NCBI GenBank assembly: GCA_029258375.1
Contig: JARHZA010000001.1
Coordinates: 1,097,564-1,161,563, forward strand
DNA length: 64,000 nucleotides
DNA from: Eubacterium sp.
Lineage (GTDB): Bacteria > Bacillota > Clostridia > Oscillospirales > Acutalibacteraceae
Direction of reading: 5' to 3'
Positions within the stretch are counted from its first letter, which is position 1, and each line of letters begins with the position of its first letter. The notes beneath the pieces are model-generated. The model was not told the DNA's origin and ran no database searches. It saw nothing but the letters and a program-made list of their open reading frames with translations. This document shows positions 26,359 through 36,143 of this stretch, in pieces. The position numbers and the translations under genes are program-made.

Positions 26359-27348
26359 TTATTTATCTCCTTTAGCTTTAACAGTTGCTATTTTGTAAAA
26401 TAAACCCCAATTTAATTTAAAAACAATAATTTTTATCCATTCTTTAAAAGTTTTTGCTGAACTAAATAGCATAGAAAACAAATTTAATGAATTTAATTTT
26501 TTGTAATATTCTTTTTTATTTACACTATTTGCTATATAGAACAACAACATAGATAAAAGTTCGATACTTGCTCTGCCAATTGCATGATTTTCAGGTTTAC
26601 CACAAGATTGATATAAATCTTTGTATTTTTCTAATATAACTATCAAGTTGTTTATTTCAAAATCTGTTCTATTTGAGTTTGTTAAACTCATTGGTCTATA
26701 TCTATAAAAATAATTATATTCTGGTATTGCAGAAACTCTTTTCGCTAGAAGTAAAATCTCATTAGTAAAAAGAACATCTTCGTATACTTTAATATTCTCA
26801 TCAAAATTTATACTATTTTTTTCTATAAAGTTGCGACTATATATTGCACTCCATACCTGATGTTCCCAATCTCCAAAATCAAGCCTTTTTTCTAAATATT
26901 GGCAACCTGACATCACACAGTTATCTTTTAAAACATCACGACTAATTACAGTATTTTTATTTAATGTTTCATCAAATCTAGTGAATCCTGCAAAAACTAT
27001 TTCACAATCATTTAACACAGCTGCGTTGTATAAATTTTCTATATAATTCTTTCCAATTTTATCATCGCTATCGATAAACACAACGTAATTACCACATGCT
27101 TTTTCAAGACCTCTATTTCTTGCAAAGCAAAGGCCGTGATTTTTATAAGTATATAATTTTACATTATCATATTTTTCGCAATAATTATTTACAATTTCAA
27201 CACTATTATCAATTGAGCCATCATCTATAACAATTACTTCGCAATTTTTAAATATTGAAGATTCAACTACAGAATCAAGACATTCGACAATATATTTTTC
27301 AGTATTATAAACAGGTATAATTATTGATATGTCAAACACGTTAATCAT
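26359..27348 (-). CDS. Glycosyltransferase family 2
   Basis: 329 residues. ISIIIPVYNTEKYIVECLDS, VIDDGSIDNSVEIV, GLCFARNRGLEKACGNY and FIDSDDKIGKNY define an intact GT-A domain, and the C-terminal ~100 residues contain an aromatic/hydrophobic segment (LLSMLLFYIANS). Sugar specificity cannot be read. Confidence 0.88.
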   Translation of the reverse strand: MINVFDISIIIPVYNTEKYIVECLDSVVESSIFKNCEVIVIDDGSIDNSVEIVNNYCEKYDNVKLYTYKNHGLCFARNRGLEKACGNYVVFIDSDDKIGKNYIENLYNAAVLNDCEIVFAGFTRFDETLNKNTVISRDVLKDNCVMSGCQYLEKRLDFGDWEHQVWSAIYSRNFIEKNSINFDENIKVYEDVLFTNEILLLAKRVSAIPEYNYFYRYRPMSLTNSNRTDFEINNLIVILEKYKDLYQSCGKPENHAIGRASIELLSMLLFYIANSVNKKEYYKKLNSLNLFSMLFSSAKTFKEWIKIIVFKLNWGLFYKIATVKAKGDK

Positions 27349-27351
27349 CCT

Positions 27352-28329
27352 TTAATTTAATAAAAAGAAATCTCTAAAAATATACATAGTTTTAGCGTAA
27401 AGTTTAGGTGCAAAAACTATAAAATGCGCAATAACATTGTTTTTTAAATTAAGCTTATTAAAAAACTTGGAATTTTGCTTAATAAAATTAAATTCTTCTG
27501 AATACTTTTTTAAAGCTTCAGTTCCAAACGCTTTACACATTCTATTTAAAATGAATATATTTACATTCAAATTATTGATAACTATATTTTCTTTTAGTTC
27601 TGGGAATTGTTTTTCTACAAATCTATTGCGTTTTCTTATTGCGTTTTTAAAATCTTTTAAAATCAATTCATCTTTTGATGCAACAACTGACGTTTTATGC
27701 CAAACATAATGATAAAGAGGATCATTTAGAACAGAAATCTTTTTACACTTAGAAAGAACTTGATAAAAATATAAAATGTCCTCATAAAAACAATTTTCTG
27801 GATATTTTAAATCAACCAAAAGATCGTATCTAAATAATTTATTACAAGAAAAACTGCCTATTTCATCACCTTCAAGTAGTGACTCAAATACATCTTTAGG
27901 CTCTATTAAACTTCCTTTTGAATAATATATTTCTTTAAACCTTGAACCAATGTGCCTAACATAACCACAAACAGCTATATCTGAATTGTCCCTTTCGATT
28001 GCCGCAACAAGTTTTGAAAAAGTTGAACTATCAATATAATCATCACTGTCCATAAAATACCAGTATTCAGCATTTTTATCACTTAAATTCATTGCATAAT
28101 TTCTTGCTCCACCTGGACCAGCGTGATTGATTGAATAAAATTCAAATTTTTCATTATGTTGCTGACAAAATGATTTGCACTTTTCAATAGAACCATCTGT
28201 TGAACCATCATCAACAATAATTGCGTGCCAATTTTTATAAGTTTGATTAAGCAATGAGCTCAGTGAACGATCGAGTTCATCAACAGAATTATAGACAGGA
28301 ATAACAACATTTATTAATTTATCGCTCAT
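27352..28329 (-). CDS. Glycosyltransferase family 2
   Basis: 325 residues. INVVIPVYNSVDELDRSLSS, IVDDGSTDGSIEKCKSF, HAGPGGARNYAMNL and FMDSDDYIDSSTF are intact GT-A motifs. It lies directly downstream of the first polymerase-like gene with 17 bases between them. Confidence 0.88.
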   Translation of the reverse strand: MSDKLINVVIPVYNSVDELDRSLSSLLNQTYKNWHAIIVDDGSTDGSIEKCKSFCQQHNEKFEFYSINHAGPGGARNYAMNLSDKNAEYWYFMDSDDYIDSSTFSKLVAAIERDNSDIAVCGYVRHIGSRFKEIYYSKGSLIEPKDVFESLLEGDEIGSFSCNKLFRYDLLVDLKYPENCFYEDILYFYQVLSKCKKISVLNDPLYHYVWHKTSVVASKDELILKDFKNAIRKRNRFVEKQFPELKENIVINNLNVNIFILNRMCKAFGTEALKKYSEEFNFIKQNSKFFNKLNLKNNVIAHFIVFAPKLYAKTMYIFRDFFLLN

Positions 28330-28346
28330 AGAAAAAAGATATCCTC

Positions 28347-29675
28347 TTATAAACTTATTTTATCTTCATTTAATGAATCATGGTTTCTAAAAATTAAAAA
28401 TGATGCAAGACAAAAATATGTAAAATAAGCAAAATCACTTCTAAAACTATTGTTATACCAAAGATTCATAAATATTGTTGCTGCAACTGCAATTGTAAAT
28501 GCTGAGACAAAACGGTTTCCTTTGTTTTTTAAAAATGCAATATATGATTGAACTGCTGCAACAACTGGAATAAGAATAAAGCTTAAAAATCCAAGTAAAC
28601 CTGTTTCGATATAAAGCATTTGATGTGAGAACCATCTATAATTATAATCACCATACTGATTAAAGAATTCACTTGTAAAAAACGAAAATCGTGAATATTC
28701 AGCATTACCAAAACCAATACCAAATAATTCTTTTATGATAGAATTATCGAAAAATAGTTGATTTATTTGTGGGAAAGGATTTGATCTGCTAAGTTTATAG
28801 ACTTCTGCTGTTCCCTTTTCATAGCTTTTGTAATGAAGCACTGCTCTTACATGACCTGGTTCCATAACAAAGTACAACAACAAGGAACCACCAAAAATAA
28901 GAAGAGTTTTTATAAATGTAGAAAAGTTGATTTTTTTTATATAAACGATTGATAAAAGTATGAATAGTAGTGATGCCTCAATTAAGAAAAACTTAATTTC
29001 TGCTAATGCAGCACAAGTCATAGTTGACAAACTAACAAATGCATACTGCCAAGTTAACTTATTTTTTTCAAAAACATCGATAAGCACAATTACCAATAGG
29101 ATGGCAAGATAAATATTTAATCTGCCGTTTACGCCTAATTCAAATCCACAGATTCCACCTATGTAGTCATTATATATGCCTTCGAGATTTTCGGCATTGG
29201 CTTTAAAATAAATGTGCTGAATAATTACAAGCGGAATGTTTATATACTGTAAATTAAAAAGAATATTAAAAAACCTTTTTAAATCATCTTTTGAAACATA
29301 TATAATTGCAGCTAAAAATAGCACTAAAAATCTAAATGTATTTCTAATAGCCCACGCAAACAAAAGAAAATCTACATTATTTATCATCGTAGAAACAAAA
29401 CATATTACTGCGTAGATTAACCAAGGAACAAAAATCCAAGCTTCTTTGATTTTAAATACAGATTTTATATCAATAAGTAATCCACATATTAAAACTACAT
29501 TTAATAAGTCTAAAGCATAGTTAAAACTTGAAACTACAGGAATAAATGAAGTAAAACCGTCTATAAAAAATACATATATAATTTCAAAAAGAATTATTGT
29601 TTTCATTATATTTCTGTGGTCTTTGAAAATATTTTTCACTTTATTATTTATATCTTTTATTGTAGACACTCCCAA
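28347..29675 (-). CDS. O-antigen polymerase/ligase-like membrane protein (Wzy-type, copy 1)
   Basis: 442 residues with 10-12 membrane helices and one large extracytoplasmic loop (about residues 290-370) that contains the GIGFGNAEYSRF-type glycine/aromatic motif common in Wzy_C proteins. Such proteins join lipid-linked repeat units outside the membrane. Sequence identity among polymerases is always low, so the call rests on topology, the loop motif and position between glycosyltransferases. A second polymerase-like gene is at 34869-36107. Confidence 0.78.
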   Translation of the reverse strand: MGVSTIKDINNKVKNIFKDHRNIMKTIILFEIIYVFFIDGFTSFIPVVSSFNYALDLLNVVLICGLLIDIKSVFKIKEAWIFVPWLIYAVICFVSTMINNVDFLLFAWAIRNTFRFLVLFLAAIIYVSKDDLKRFFNILFNLQYINIPLVIIQHIYFKANAENLEGIYNDYIGGICGFELGVNGRLNIYLAILLVIVLIDVFEKNKLTWQYAFVSLSTMTCAALAEIKFFLIEASLLFILLSIVYIKKINFSTFIKTLLIFGGSLLLYFVMEPGHVRAVLHYKSYEKGTAEVYKLSRSNPFPQINQLFFDNSIIKELFGIGFGNAEYSRFSFFTSEFFNQYGDYNYRWFSHQMLYIETGLLGFLSFILIPVVAAVQSYIAFLKNKGNRFVSAFTIAVAATIFMNLWYNNSFRSDFAYFTYFCLASFLIFRNHDSLNEDKISL

Positions 29676-29682
29676 CTTTAAA

Positions 29683-30753
29683 TTATTTATGTAGCATTGA
29701 TTTATACACTGATTTTAGTTTTTCTATATGACAATCTAAAGAATATTTATCATTAGCAATCTGAAAACTTGCCTTTGCGAAATTTATTCTTTTTTCAGAA
29801 TTAGTCAACAAATCAACTATTGCATTTGAAAAGTCTTCTATATCTCCAGGTTCAAACAAGTAGCCATTTTTATCGTTGTAAACAATATTAGGTATACCGC
29901 CAACTAAAGTGCTAATAATTGGCAATCCATATCCCATAGAATCTAATATAGACATTGGCATTCCTTCATTATAAGAAGGCAGAAAAAAGATATCTGCTTG
30001 TTTTAACAATTCATCTTTTTGTTCTCCACGAACCCATCCTGGTAAATCAATATTATTAAAAAGCCCTTTTTCTTTAATTGCTTCCCTTATATGATCTTTT
30101 CCTATACCATCACCAGCAAAAACAAATTTTACATTTGGTATCTTAGTAACTACTTTTTCTACAACATCTGGAATATCATAACAACACTTACGTGGCCCTA
30201 ATTCGCCTAAAAATAAAACAGTATTATTGCAATCTCGATTTAAGCGTTGCTCAAAAGCTTGTTCATTTATAACACTATAATTTTCAATAATAACAATTTT
30301 ATCTTCTGAAACAATCTTTGATAAGTTTTCTTTCCATTCATTTGAAAGTGCAATAAATTTTGTGCATTTATTGTATACTTTTTTTATTAAATTCTTTTTC
30401 TTGTGAGTTGCATTTGTATAAAAAACATTGAAATCAGCACCGTGAACGTGATTTAAAATAGGAATTTTAGCCCAACTTGCCATGTAAATAAAAGGAATTT
30501 TTCTATAAAATGAGGCTCCAAAAGACGAATGAATATGTACTATATCAGGCTTATTAAAAATCAAACATTTTATAAAGTTAAAATAACCGCTTAATGCTTT
30601 AAAAAATTTTGATAATTTACTACCATCTTTATATGATTCAACATAAGTAATATCGAAATCTTGTTCAAGCGTAGAACCGTAGTAACCACTAATTACAGCA
30701 GCTATACCACCTTTTACCATTTTATCTTGAACTATCATACATATTTTTGTCAT
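29683..30753 (-). CDS. Glycosyltransferase family 4 (GT-B)
   Basis: 356 residues from ATG 30753, preceded by a GGGG site (the frame is open 8 codons further). ICMIVQDKMVKGGIAAVISG begins the acceptor domain, and VLFLGELGPRKCCYDI, LPGWVRGEQKDELLK and YNEGMPMSILDSMGYGLPII (E-x7-E region) mark the donor domain. It is the first gene after the 300-base leader 30778-31078, which carries a long hairpin and an internal promoter candidate. Confidence 0.9.
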   Translation of the reverse strand: MTKICMIVQDKMVKGGIAAVISGYYGSTLEQDFDITYVESYKDGSKLSKFFKALSGYFNFIKCLIFNKPDIVHIHSSFGASFYRKIPFIYMASWAKIPILNHVHGADFNVFYTNATHKKKNLIKKVYNKCTKFIALSNEWKENLSKIVSEDKIVIIENYSVINEQAFEQRLNRDCNNTVLFLGELGPRKCCYDIPDVVEKVVTKIPNVKFVFAGDGIGKDHIREAIKEKGLFNNIDLPGWVRGEQKDELLKQADIFFLPSYNEGMPMSILDSMGYGLPIISTLVGGIPNIVYNDKNGYLFEPGDIEDFSNAIVDLLTNSEKRINFAKASFQIANDKYSLDCHIEKLKSVYKSMLHK

Positions 30754-30780
30754 ATAATTACCCCAGTTTAGATCCAATTG

Positions 30781-30835
30781 GAATAGTATTTACTAAAATT
30801 AAACGGTGAAAATTTTAATTTTATAAGCACTATTC
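30781..30835 (-). promoter_or_regulatory. Long hairpin in the leader of a glycosyltransferase gene
   Basis: GAATAGT (30781-30787) and ACTATTC (30829-30835) are exact complements. Inside them a second pair of arms, TAAAATTAAA and TTTAATTTTA, extends the stem almost to a 10-base apex, giving a 55-base imperfect hairpin. On the minus strand it ends about 28 bases before the start codon at 30753. No T run follows, so it is not an ordinary terminator; mRNA processing or stability, or translation control, is more likely. Confidence 0.65.
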
Positions 30836-31004
30836 TTTAAATACGTTTAACATATTTAACCTGAATTTTTTAATAATAAAGAATAAATATTATATTATTA
30901 AATCTATCACAATAAATTGCTTTTTCAATATATATCAAAATTTTGACACTTAGTTGTCCTAAAAATTAGACCTAAAAAACATTATTTGTCAGTCGCAATT
31001 TATC

Positions 31005-31013
31005 ATTATACCA
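31005..31013 (-). promoter_or_regulatory. Internal promoter candidate with extended -10
   Basis: TGGTATAAT on the minus strand is an extended -10 element (TGnTATAAT) with a weak T-rich -35 region. It would produce a leader of about 240 bases before the GT4 gene at 29683-30753 and split the long locus into two transcription units. Confidence 0.5.
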
Positions 31014-31078
31014 TAAATTATAAATAAATAAACATTAATTACCTATAAAATATATTAAAAGACAAATGATACAAAATA

Positions 31079-32269
31079 TTAAAATAAATTTTTATTTTTA
31101 AGTATATATTTAACTATTCTTAGGTAATATTTAATTCCATTTAATTTAACAAACCACTTTTCGACTCCATAATAGCCATGATTTTTATATATTTCCATAA
31201 CCTCATCTCTATTAGGATTTTTTTCACTTGGTTTTTTTAGTTGTAAATTACATTTTGATACATTTTCAAAATTTGTTTCTGCAACAAACATATTACATTT
31301 TAGTTTGTTAAACCAATTAATGCCATTTTGTGTATTTATTATTACACAAGAAACACCCTTACTTATATCGAAGTCTCCACCATTTTCAACAAGCAATTCT
31401 GGTTGAAACTTTTCTATTCCCCAATAATCTCCAATTGTAATATCACTTTGACGATTAGAATCTGCATACTTACAGTTATAACAACTTTCACGATAATTTG
31501 CTGAAGAAAGAAATGTATTATAATATGAAGACATATTTGGTTTAATTGGTATTTCTAACGTTTTTTTATCACTATGTGCTTTAATTAAGCCAGATAAACC
31601 CCAACCACGACTCTTATCTCTAAACGACATCGAATCAATTTTAATTTTGCATTTATTCTCAATTAAATTACAGTAATCATTGAGCATTTGAACACTTGGT
31701 ACACCATGACAAATAATATCTACCAACAATAAATTATCATAATTTTTACCGAGAAAACTTCTTAAACCTGCAACTTGGCAAGGTGTACCTGAAAAAAGAA
31801 CTAATCTTTCTTCGTCAAGTAATTTTTTTATTTTTTTAAAAGTTGGATACGCTGAACTTTGAACATATTTTGACCCTAAAGTCTTTTTTAGTGATTCATC
31901 ATCAGTTACAATAATATGTTCTACATCAATGTAATCAGTTTTTTTTACGTAAGACGCCCCAAAAGCAACACCATTTTCATCCAAAACAGTTTTTGCCATA
32001 CTTGCATATATTCCACCTGAGGTAGACATATTAATATCTGTATTTTTTGAAATTGCTGCATAAACTTTTTTGTGATTATTTTCATTAACTTCTTTTTGAA
32101 AATCACATACTTTTAGGCACAAACCACATTCTATACATTTTTCAGTTTTAATTTTTGGAAATACAAAGCCGTATTCATCTTTTTCCATTGTTATTGCTTG
32201 TTTAGGACACGCTACTGAACATACTCCACATCCACAACAATCTTTTTTTTCATCAAACAAGTTTATCAT
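31079..32269 (-). CDS. Ferredoxin-domain / F420 hydrogenase beta-subunit-like Fe-S protein (copy 1)
   Basis: 396 residues. Two 4Fe-4S motifs at the N-terminus (CCGCGVCSVACP and CIECGLCLKVC, residues 12-55) are followed by the FrhB-like N and C domains: STSGGIYASMAKT, LGSKYVQSSAYP, FSGTPCQVAGLRSFL, DIICHGVPS and CKYADSNRQSDITIGDYWG with additional Cys. FrhB-like proteins pass electrons between ferredoxin, flavin and a substrate. In polysaccharide loci this type sits next to pyruvyltransferase genes, as here (24 bases apart), but its reaction there is not established. A relative, in the same pairing, is at 38873-39970. Confidence 0.85.
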   Translation of the reverse strand: MINLFDEKKDCCGCGVCSVACPKQAITMEKDEYGFVFPKIKTEKCIECGLCLKVCDFQKEVNENNHKKVYAAISKNTDINMSTSGGIYASMAKTVLDENGVAFGASYVKKTDYIDVEHIIVTDDESLKKTLGSKYVQSSAYPTFKKIKKLLDEERLVLFSGTPCQVAGLRSFLGKNYDNLLLVDIICHGVPSVQMLNDYCNLIENKCKIKIDSMSFRDKSRGWGLSGLIKAHSDKKTLEIPIKPNMSSYYNTFLSSANYRESCYNCKYADSNRQSDITIGDYWGIEKFQPELLVENGGDFDISKGVSCVIINTQNGINWFNKLKCNMFVAETNFENVSKCNLQLKKPSEKNPNRDEVMEIYKNHGYYGVEKWFVKLNGIKYYLRIVKYILKNKNLF

Positions 32270-32292
32270 GTTAAATAATTATCTCCAAAATA

Positions 32293-33411
32293 TTATTCAC
32301 CAATAGCATCAATAAAGAATGATTTTGATTCATTTATCCAAGCATTTAATCTTTGTTTTGAATCCTCGTCTATCTTTTTTTTACATTTTGTTAAATCAAA
32401 ATTATAAAAATCATCACAATAATGATCCATTGCACGAATTTTACTTAAAAAATCTTTCATTCTAACACCTCTTGTTGAATGAGGTATTGTAACGAATGAT
32501 TTATCATAAATTACAGAAAAAGCTGTTCCATGAAAAGAATTTGTTATTATAAAATCCGCTTTATCAATTAAATAAAGAAACTCACTTGGATCATATTGAT
32601 AATAATTGTAAGACTCAACATTTTTAAACTCCTTTTGTCTTTTGCTATAATAAAAAACAGGAATTCCATTTAATTTTGTTAAACTATCAACAATCTTATC
32701 TATTACTTCGTTACATTCTAATGAATAAATCAAAATAAAATGTTCCGGTACATTAACTTTATTTTGTATTTTTTTCCATTCATTTTTATTTAATAATAAT
32801 GATGGGTCAACTACACATTCAACATTTCTGTTTAAAATGTTTTGTAAAAGTATTTTAGTGCTACTTTCCCTTACAGATATTGCATTAAATTTTTTTAATT
32901 TAGTTTCATATTCGTGTTTTAAATCATCTGGAATATACTCACTACCAACACTTGATGCATAAGAAATTTTATTACAGTCAATATCATTAGCAAATTCTAA
33001 AGTAAAAACATCGTTTAAATGCTTATTCATTTCCCAGTTCCACACAAGGTCACTTCCAACTATCAAAGTATTTGCGTCATTTACAAATTCTTTAATATTA
33101 GATTTATTACATGAAGATGTTTTTATTGAATTATCATTTACAAACTTATTAAACTTTTTTCGTAAACCAAATTCCTTGTTAAAATCAAAAATATCCCTTA
33201 ACAAACTTTTAAAATTTCTAATAAAGCTATAACCAGTTTCCCATCTACCACCTATTACCTTGCGATATTTTTCAATTCTATCGTCTCTATAGTCAACTAA
33301 TTTAATATCATAACCTTGCATTTCTAAAAATTTATATGTTGCTATTGCTTGTAATGCTGCTCCGTAGTTTATCGGTCTATGATAAGTTAGTAAATAAATT
33401 TTCTTATTCAT
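32293..33411 (-). CDS. Polysaccharide pyruvyltransferase family protein (copy 1)
   Basis: 372 residues of the PF04230 type. N-terminal TYHRPINYGAALQAIATYKF, the middle VGSDLVWNWEMN, SYASSVGSEYIP, VDPSLLL and the C-terminal TNSFHGTAFSVIYDKSF are the family hallmarks. Known members add a pyruvate ketal to sugars of capsule or cell-wall glycans. It forms a pair with the Fe-S protein directly downstream. The second pair lies at 38873-41154. Confidence 0.87.
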   Translation of the reverse strand: MNKKIYLLTYHRPINYGAALQAIATYKFLEMQGYDIKLVDYRDDRIEKYRKVIGGRWETGYSFIRNFKSLLRDIFDFNKEFGLRKKFNKFVNDNSIKTSSCNKSNIKEFVNDANTLIVGSDLVWNWEMNKHLNDVFTLEFANDIDCNKISYASSVGSEYIPDDLKHEYETKLKKFNAISVRESSTKILLQNILNRNVECVVDPSLLLNKNEWKKIQNKVNVPEHFILIYSLECNEVIDKIVDSLTKLNGIPVFYYSKRQKEFKNVESYNYYQYDPSEFLYLIDKADFIITNSFHGTAFSVIYDKSFVTIPHSTRGVRMKDFLSKIRAMDHYCDDFYNFDLTKCKKKIDEDSKQRLNAWINESKSFFIDAIGE

Positions 33412-33429
33412 TACGATCCTCTTATAAAA

Positions 33430-34842
33430 TTATTTCTTTATTTTCATTTTCATTAAAACATTTTTTATTATTTGGAATAAATAATCTTTTGTTATAAAAG
33501 CAATTACCACTAAACATATTGCCATAAATATATAACTTGTCCAATGTGGAATCAAAGAGAATATTAACATTGCCATAATTGTAATAAATAGTTTTATTGA
33601 ATAAGGTGTAACTACTTTTAATGGCAAATACTTCTTTGTATCAACAATTCTATAAACAAATACAACAAAGTGACTTACGCAAGTTGCAATTGCTGCTCCG
33701 GTAACTCCTAAAATTGGTATCATAATTAAATTTAAAATTAAGTTAATAACAGCGCCAGATGTTGCAGAAAGCAAGTTACCCTTTGCGTCCTTTTCTACAT
33801 AATAAGAAGTGCCAACAAAAGTTGCTAAAGTTGAAAATGACGAACTAACGATCAAAATTGGGCTATATTTCCATGCCTCATAAAACTCAGGTGCAACATA
33901 AATACTTAGAAATGGCCTGTTTATTAAAAGCAATCCAGCACAAACAATAGCTGTAGTAGACATATAAAGTTTAAACATTTTATTATTATATTCCACTTTA
34001 TCTTCGCTATCTGATTCTTTAATAGCTGATATTTGCCATGCTTGCATCAATATAGTATTAAAAGTTGATATCATAGTAGGAAGTTTAGCAGCAACAGAAT
34101 AGATACCATTTGCGGCAGCTGAAACAAAGTGAGTAATCATTAACTTATCAGAAGCGTTTGTTATCCACCACATCAATGAATTTGGAACTAAAGTTAAAGA
34201 AAAAATGGACATTTCCTTAAACAAAGCTTTATCAAACTTTAGTTTTTTTAATGTTTTTACTTGATTGCCAATCACAAAAGCCAAAACTGCTACAACAAAA
34301 TATGAAATTATATATGACCAATAATATCCTTCAATACCATAATGGAAATGAACAAGAAATAGTACATTTAATGATGCAATTAACACAGTTTGAATCAAGC
34401 TGAAAATTGTATATAAAACGAACTTTTCTTCGCCTCTTAAATATTCTAAACAAACAGTTACAAGAGCATTAGAAAAAACATATAAGCTCATTTCCATAGC
34501 ATAATTAGAATAGTATGGAACAAAAGTTAAAATAAAATATAAAAGCAAACTAATAAGACTACCAATACCAAACCAAATTAGCTCTACTGATTGAATTTTA
34601 CTTTTGTCAGAATTTTTATCTAACAAATATCTTCTAACAGATTCACTAATATTACATAATACTAATGGTATCAATATCCCACAAACACTTAAAATATTAT
34701 TTATTTCACCATATTCACTTGTAGACAAAACATATGTATATAACGGAACCATAAAGAAATTTATAAGTTTAGTTCCGAAATTACCAATTGCAAAAATAAT
34801 AGTGTTTTTTACAAAATACTTATTTCTTGAATTTGTTGACAT
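33430..34842 (-). CDS. Wzx-type polysaccharide flippase (MOP superfamily)
   Basis: 470 residues with about 14 hydrophobic helices. VKNTIIFAIGNFGTKLINFF and PLYTYVLSTSEYGEINNILS at the N-terminus are typical of polysaccharide-specific MOP transporters. It flips undecaprenyl-linked repeat units across the membrane. It is separate from the ABC exporter at 20468-22234, so the locus encodes two candidate flippases. Confidence 0.9.
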   Translation of the reverse strand: MSTNSRNKYFVKNTIIFAIGNFGTKLINFFMVPLYTYVLSTSEYGEINNILSVCGILIPLVLCNISESVRRYLLDKNSDKSKIQSVELIWFGIGSLISLLLYFILTFVPYYSNYAMEMSLYVFSNALVTVCLEYLRGEEKFVLYTIFSLIQTVLIASLNVLFLVHFHYGIEGYYWSYIISYFVVAVLAFVIGNQVKTLKKLKFDKALFKEMSIFSLTLVPNSLMWWITNASDKLMITHFVSAAANGIYSVAAKLPTMISTFNTILMQAWQISAIKESDSEDKVEYNNKMFKLYMSTTAIVCAGLLLINRPFLSIYVAPEFYEAWKYSPILIVSSSFSTLATFVGTSYYVEKDAKGNLLSATSGAVINLILNLIMIPILGVTGAAIATCVSHFVVFVYRIVDTKKYLPLKVVTPYSIKLFITIMAMLIFSLIPHWTSYIFMAICLVVIAFITKDYLFQIIKNVLMKMKIKK

Positions 34843-34868
34843 TTAATTTACTCCAAAAATTTATGAAA

Positions 34869-36107
34869 TCAATTCTTTTTTTCATCGCCATTATATTTTA
34901 AATCTAACTCTTTATATACTCTATTTGAATTATATAAAATAGATAAGCCTAAGAAGAATAATTCGCCAAATGGAATTTCAATTATTGCACACATGAACAT
35001 AGAAAAAACAAACCAAAAGATAGGTCTTAATTCTTTTAATTTGCTATTATATTTTTTATTAATTAATGAAATAATCATAAAGAACAGTATTACACCAATT
35101 ATTCCATATTCGCAATGTATTTCTAAAAATCCATTTTGCGTATTTATTGGTCCAACGTTTGTTTTAATTAAAGTATTACCAAATCCCCAACCAAAAATAT
35201 TATGACCCTGCATTAAACCAAAATAAGCAGCATATATTCTATCTCTACCAGTTAAACTAAGATTTTCATGCAAAACATCTTCAATAATAAATTTTAGGAA
35301 ATCGCTATTTTGTTGCACTTGAAATACAACGATAGCCACAGATAAAATAAGTGAAATTATAACGGCATGTGATATCTTCAATTTTAATAGTTTACTATCC
35401 TCTAATAAAAACAGAACTAAAATAACTACCGTAGCAACAATACCAGTTGAACATTCAGTGTAAACAGAAACAAAAATATTACAAACATATAAAACAACTA
35501 AAAATATTTTATATGTTATATTATTTGCAATACTATACCGAGTTACTTTTTTAAAATTATTTTGTATATTAAGCAATGCTATTGTAAACAAATTACAATA
35601 AGCAGTGGCAAATTTGTTTCCTATCCAATAAATTGGATCGCCAACTTCATTCTGTGAGATACCTTCTGGGAAAACAATCATACTAATAATATTCAGTATA
35701 ACCATAAAAGTGAAATACTTTGTCATGGCGTCAATTACAAATGCTGAATTCTTTTTACCAACAAAATCCCATATATAAAATATAAGTATTAGAGTAAATC
35801 CTTCAATTAAGGATAATCCCAATCTGTTAATATCAAAAGTGTTTAAAATTGTACATACAAAAATATTTATAGCATAAAGCATGAACAAACCTGTTCCCTT
35901 TGTAATAGTAAACTTACCATTTTGTTTTATGCTTTTTGTTATAGCCATAAAAATTATCAATAAAAAGAACAATGCTCTTATTGCACCGAACAAGTGATAA
36001 GGTAAATATCTAATAAAAGATGGCGGCACCATAAAAAAAACAAACGTATATGATATTATTAACGCATTTAAATTTTTCTTCTTATAATTTAAACTTTTCT
36101 TATTCAT
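34869..36107 (-). CDS. O-antigen polymerase-like membrane protein (Wzy-type, copy 2)
   Basis: 412 residues, about 11 membrane helices. The periplasm-type loop has SLTGRDRIYAAYFGLMQGH, GWGFGNTLI and QNGFLEIHCEYGIIG, the classic Wzy_C/O-antigen ligase pattern. It probably polymerises the repeat unit flipped by the adjacent Wzx (27 bases apart). It is better matched to the family than copy 1 at 28347-29675. Confidence 0.85.
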   Translation of the reverse strand: MNKKSLNYKKKNLNALIISYTFVFFMVPPSFIRYLPYHLFGAIRALFFLLIIFMAITKSIKQNGKFTITKGTGLFMLYAINIFVCTILNTFDINRLGLSLIEGFTLILIFYIWDFVGKKNSAFVIDAMTKYFTFMVILNIISMIVFPEGISQNEVGDPIYWIGNKFATAYCNLFTIALLNIQNNFKKVTRYSIANNITYKIFLVVLYVCNIFVSVYTECSTGIVATVVILVLFLLEDSKLLKLKISHAVIISLILSVAIVVFQVQQNSDFLKFIIEDVLHENLSLTGRDRIYAAYFGLMQGHNIFGWGFGNTLIKTNVGPINTQNGFLEIHCEYGIIGVILFFMIISLINKKYNSKLKELRPIFWFVFSMFMCAIIEIPFGELFFLGLSILYNSNRVYKELDLKYNGDEKKN

Positions 36108-36143
36108 TAATTCACACTCTCATAAAACACAAATAAATACTAT

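Larger units (their letters stand above)
30778..31078 (-). other. 301-base leader/intergenic region inside the polysaccharide locus
   Basis: This is the longest gap within the operon. It holds a long hairpin (30781-30835), a near-palindrome around CTAATTTTTAG, and a promoter candidate (31005-31013). No open frame with a ribosome site was seen on either strand. Confidence 0.7.
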
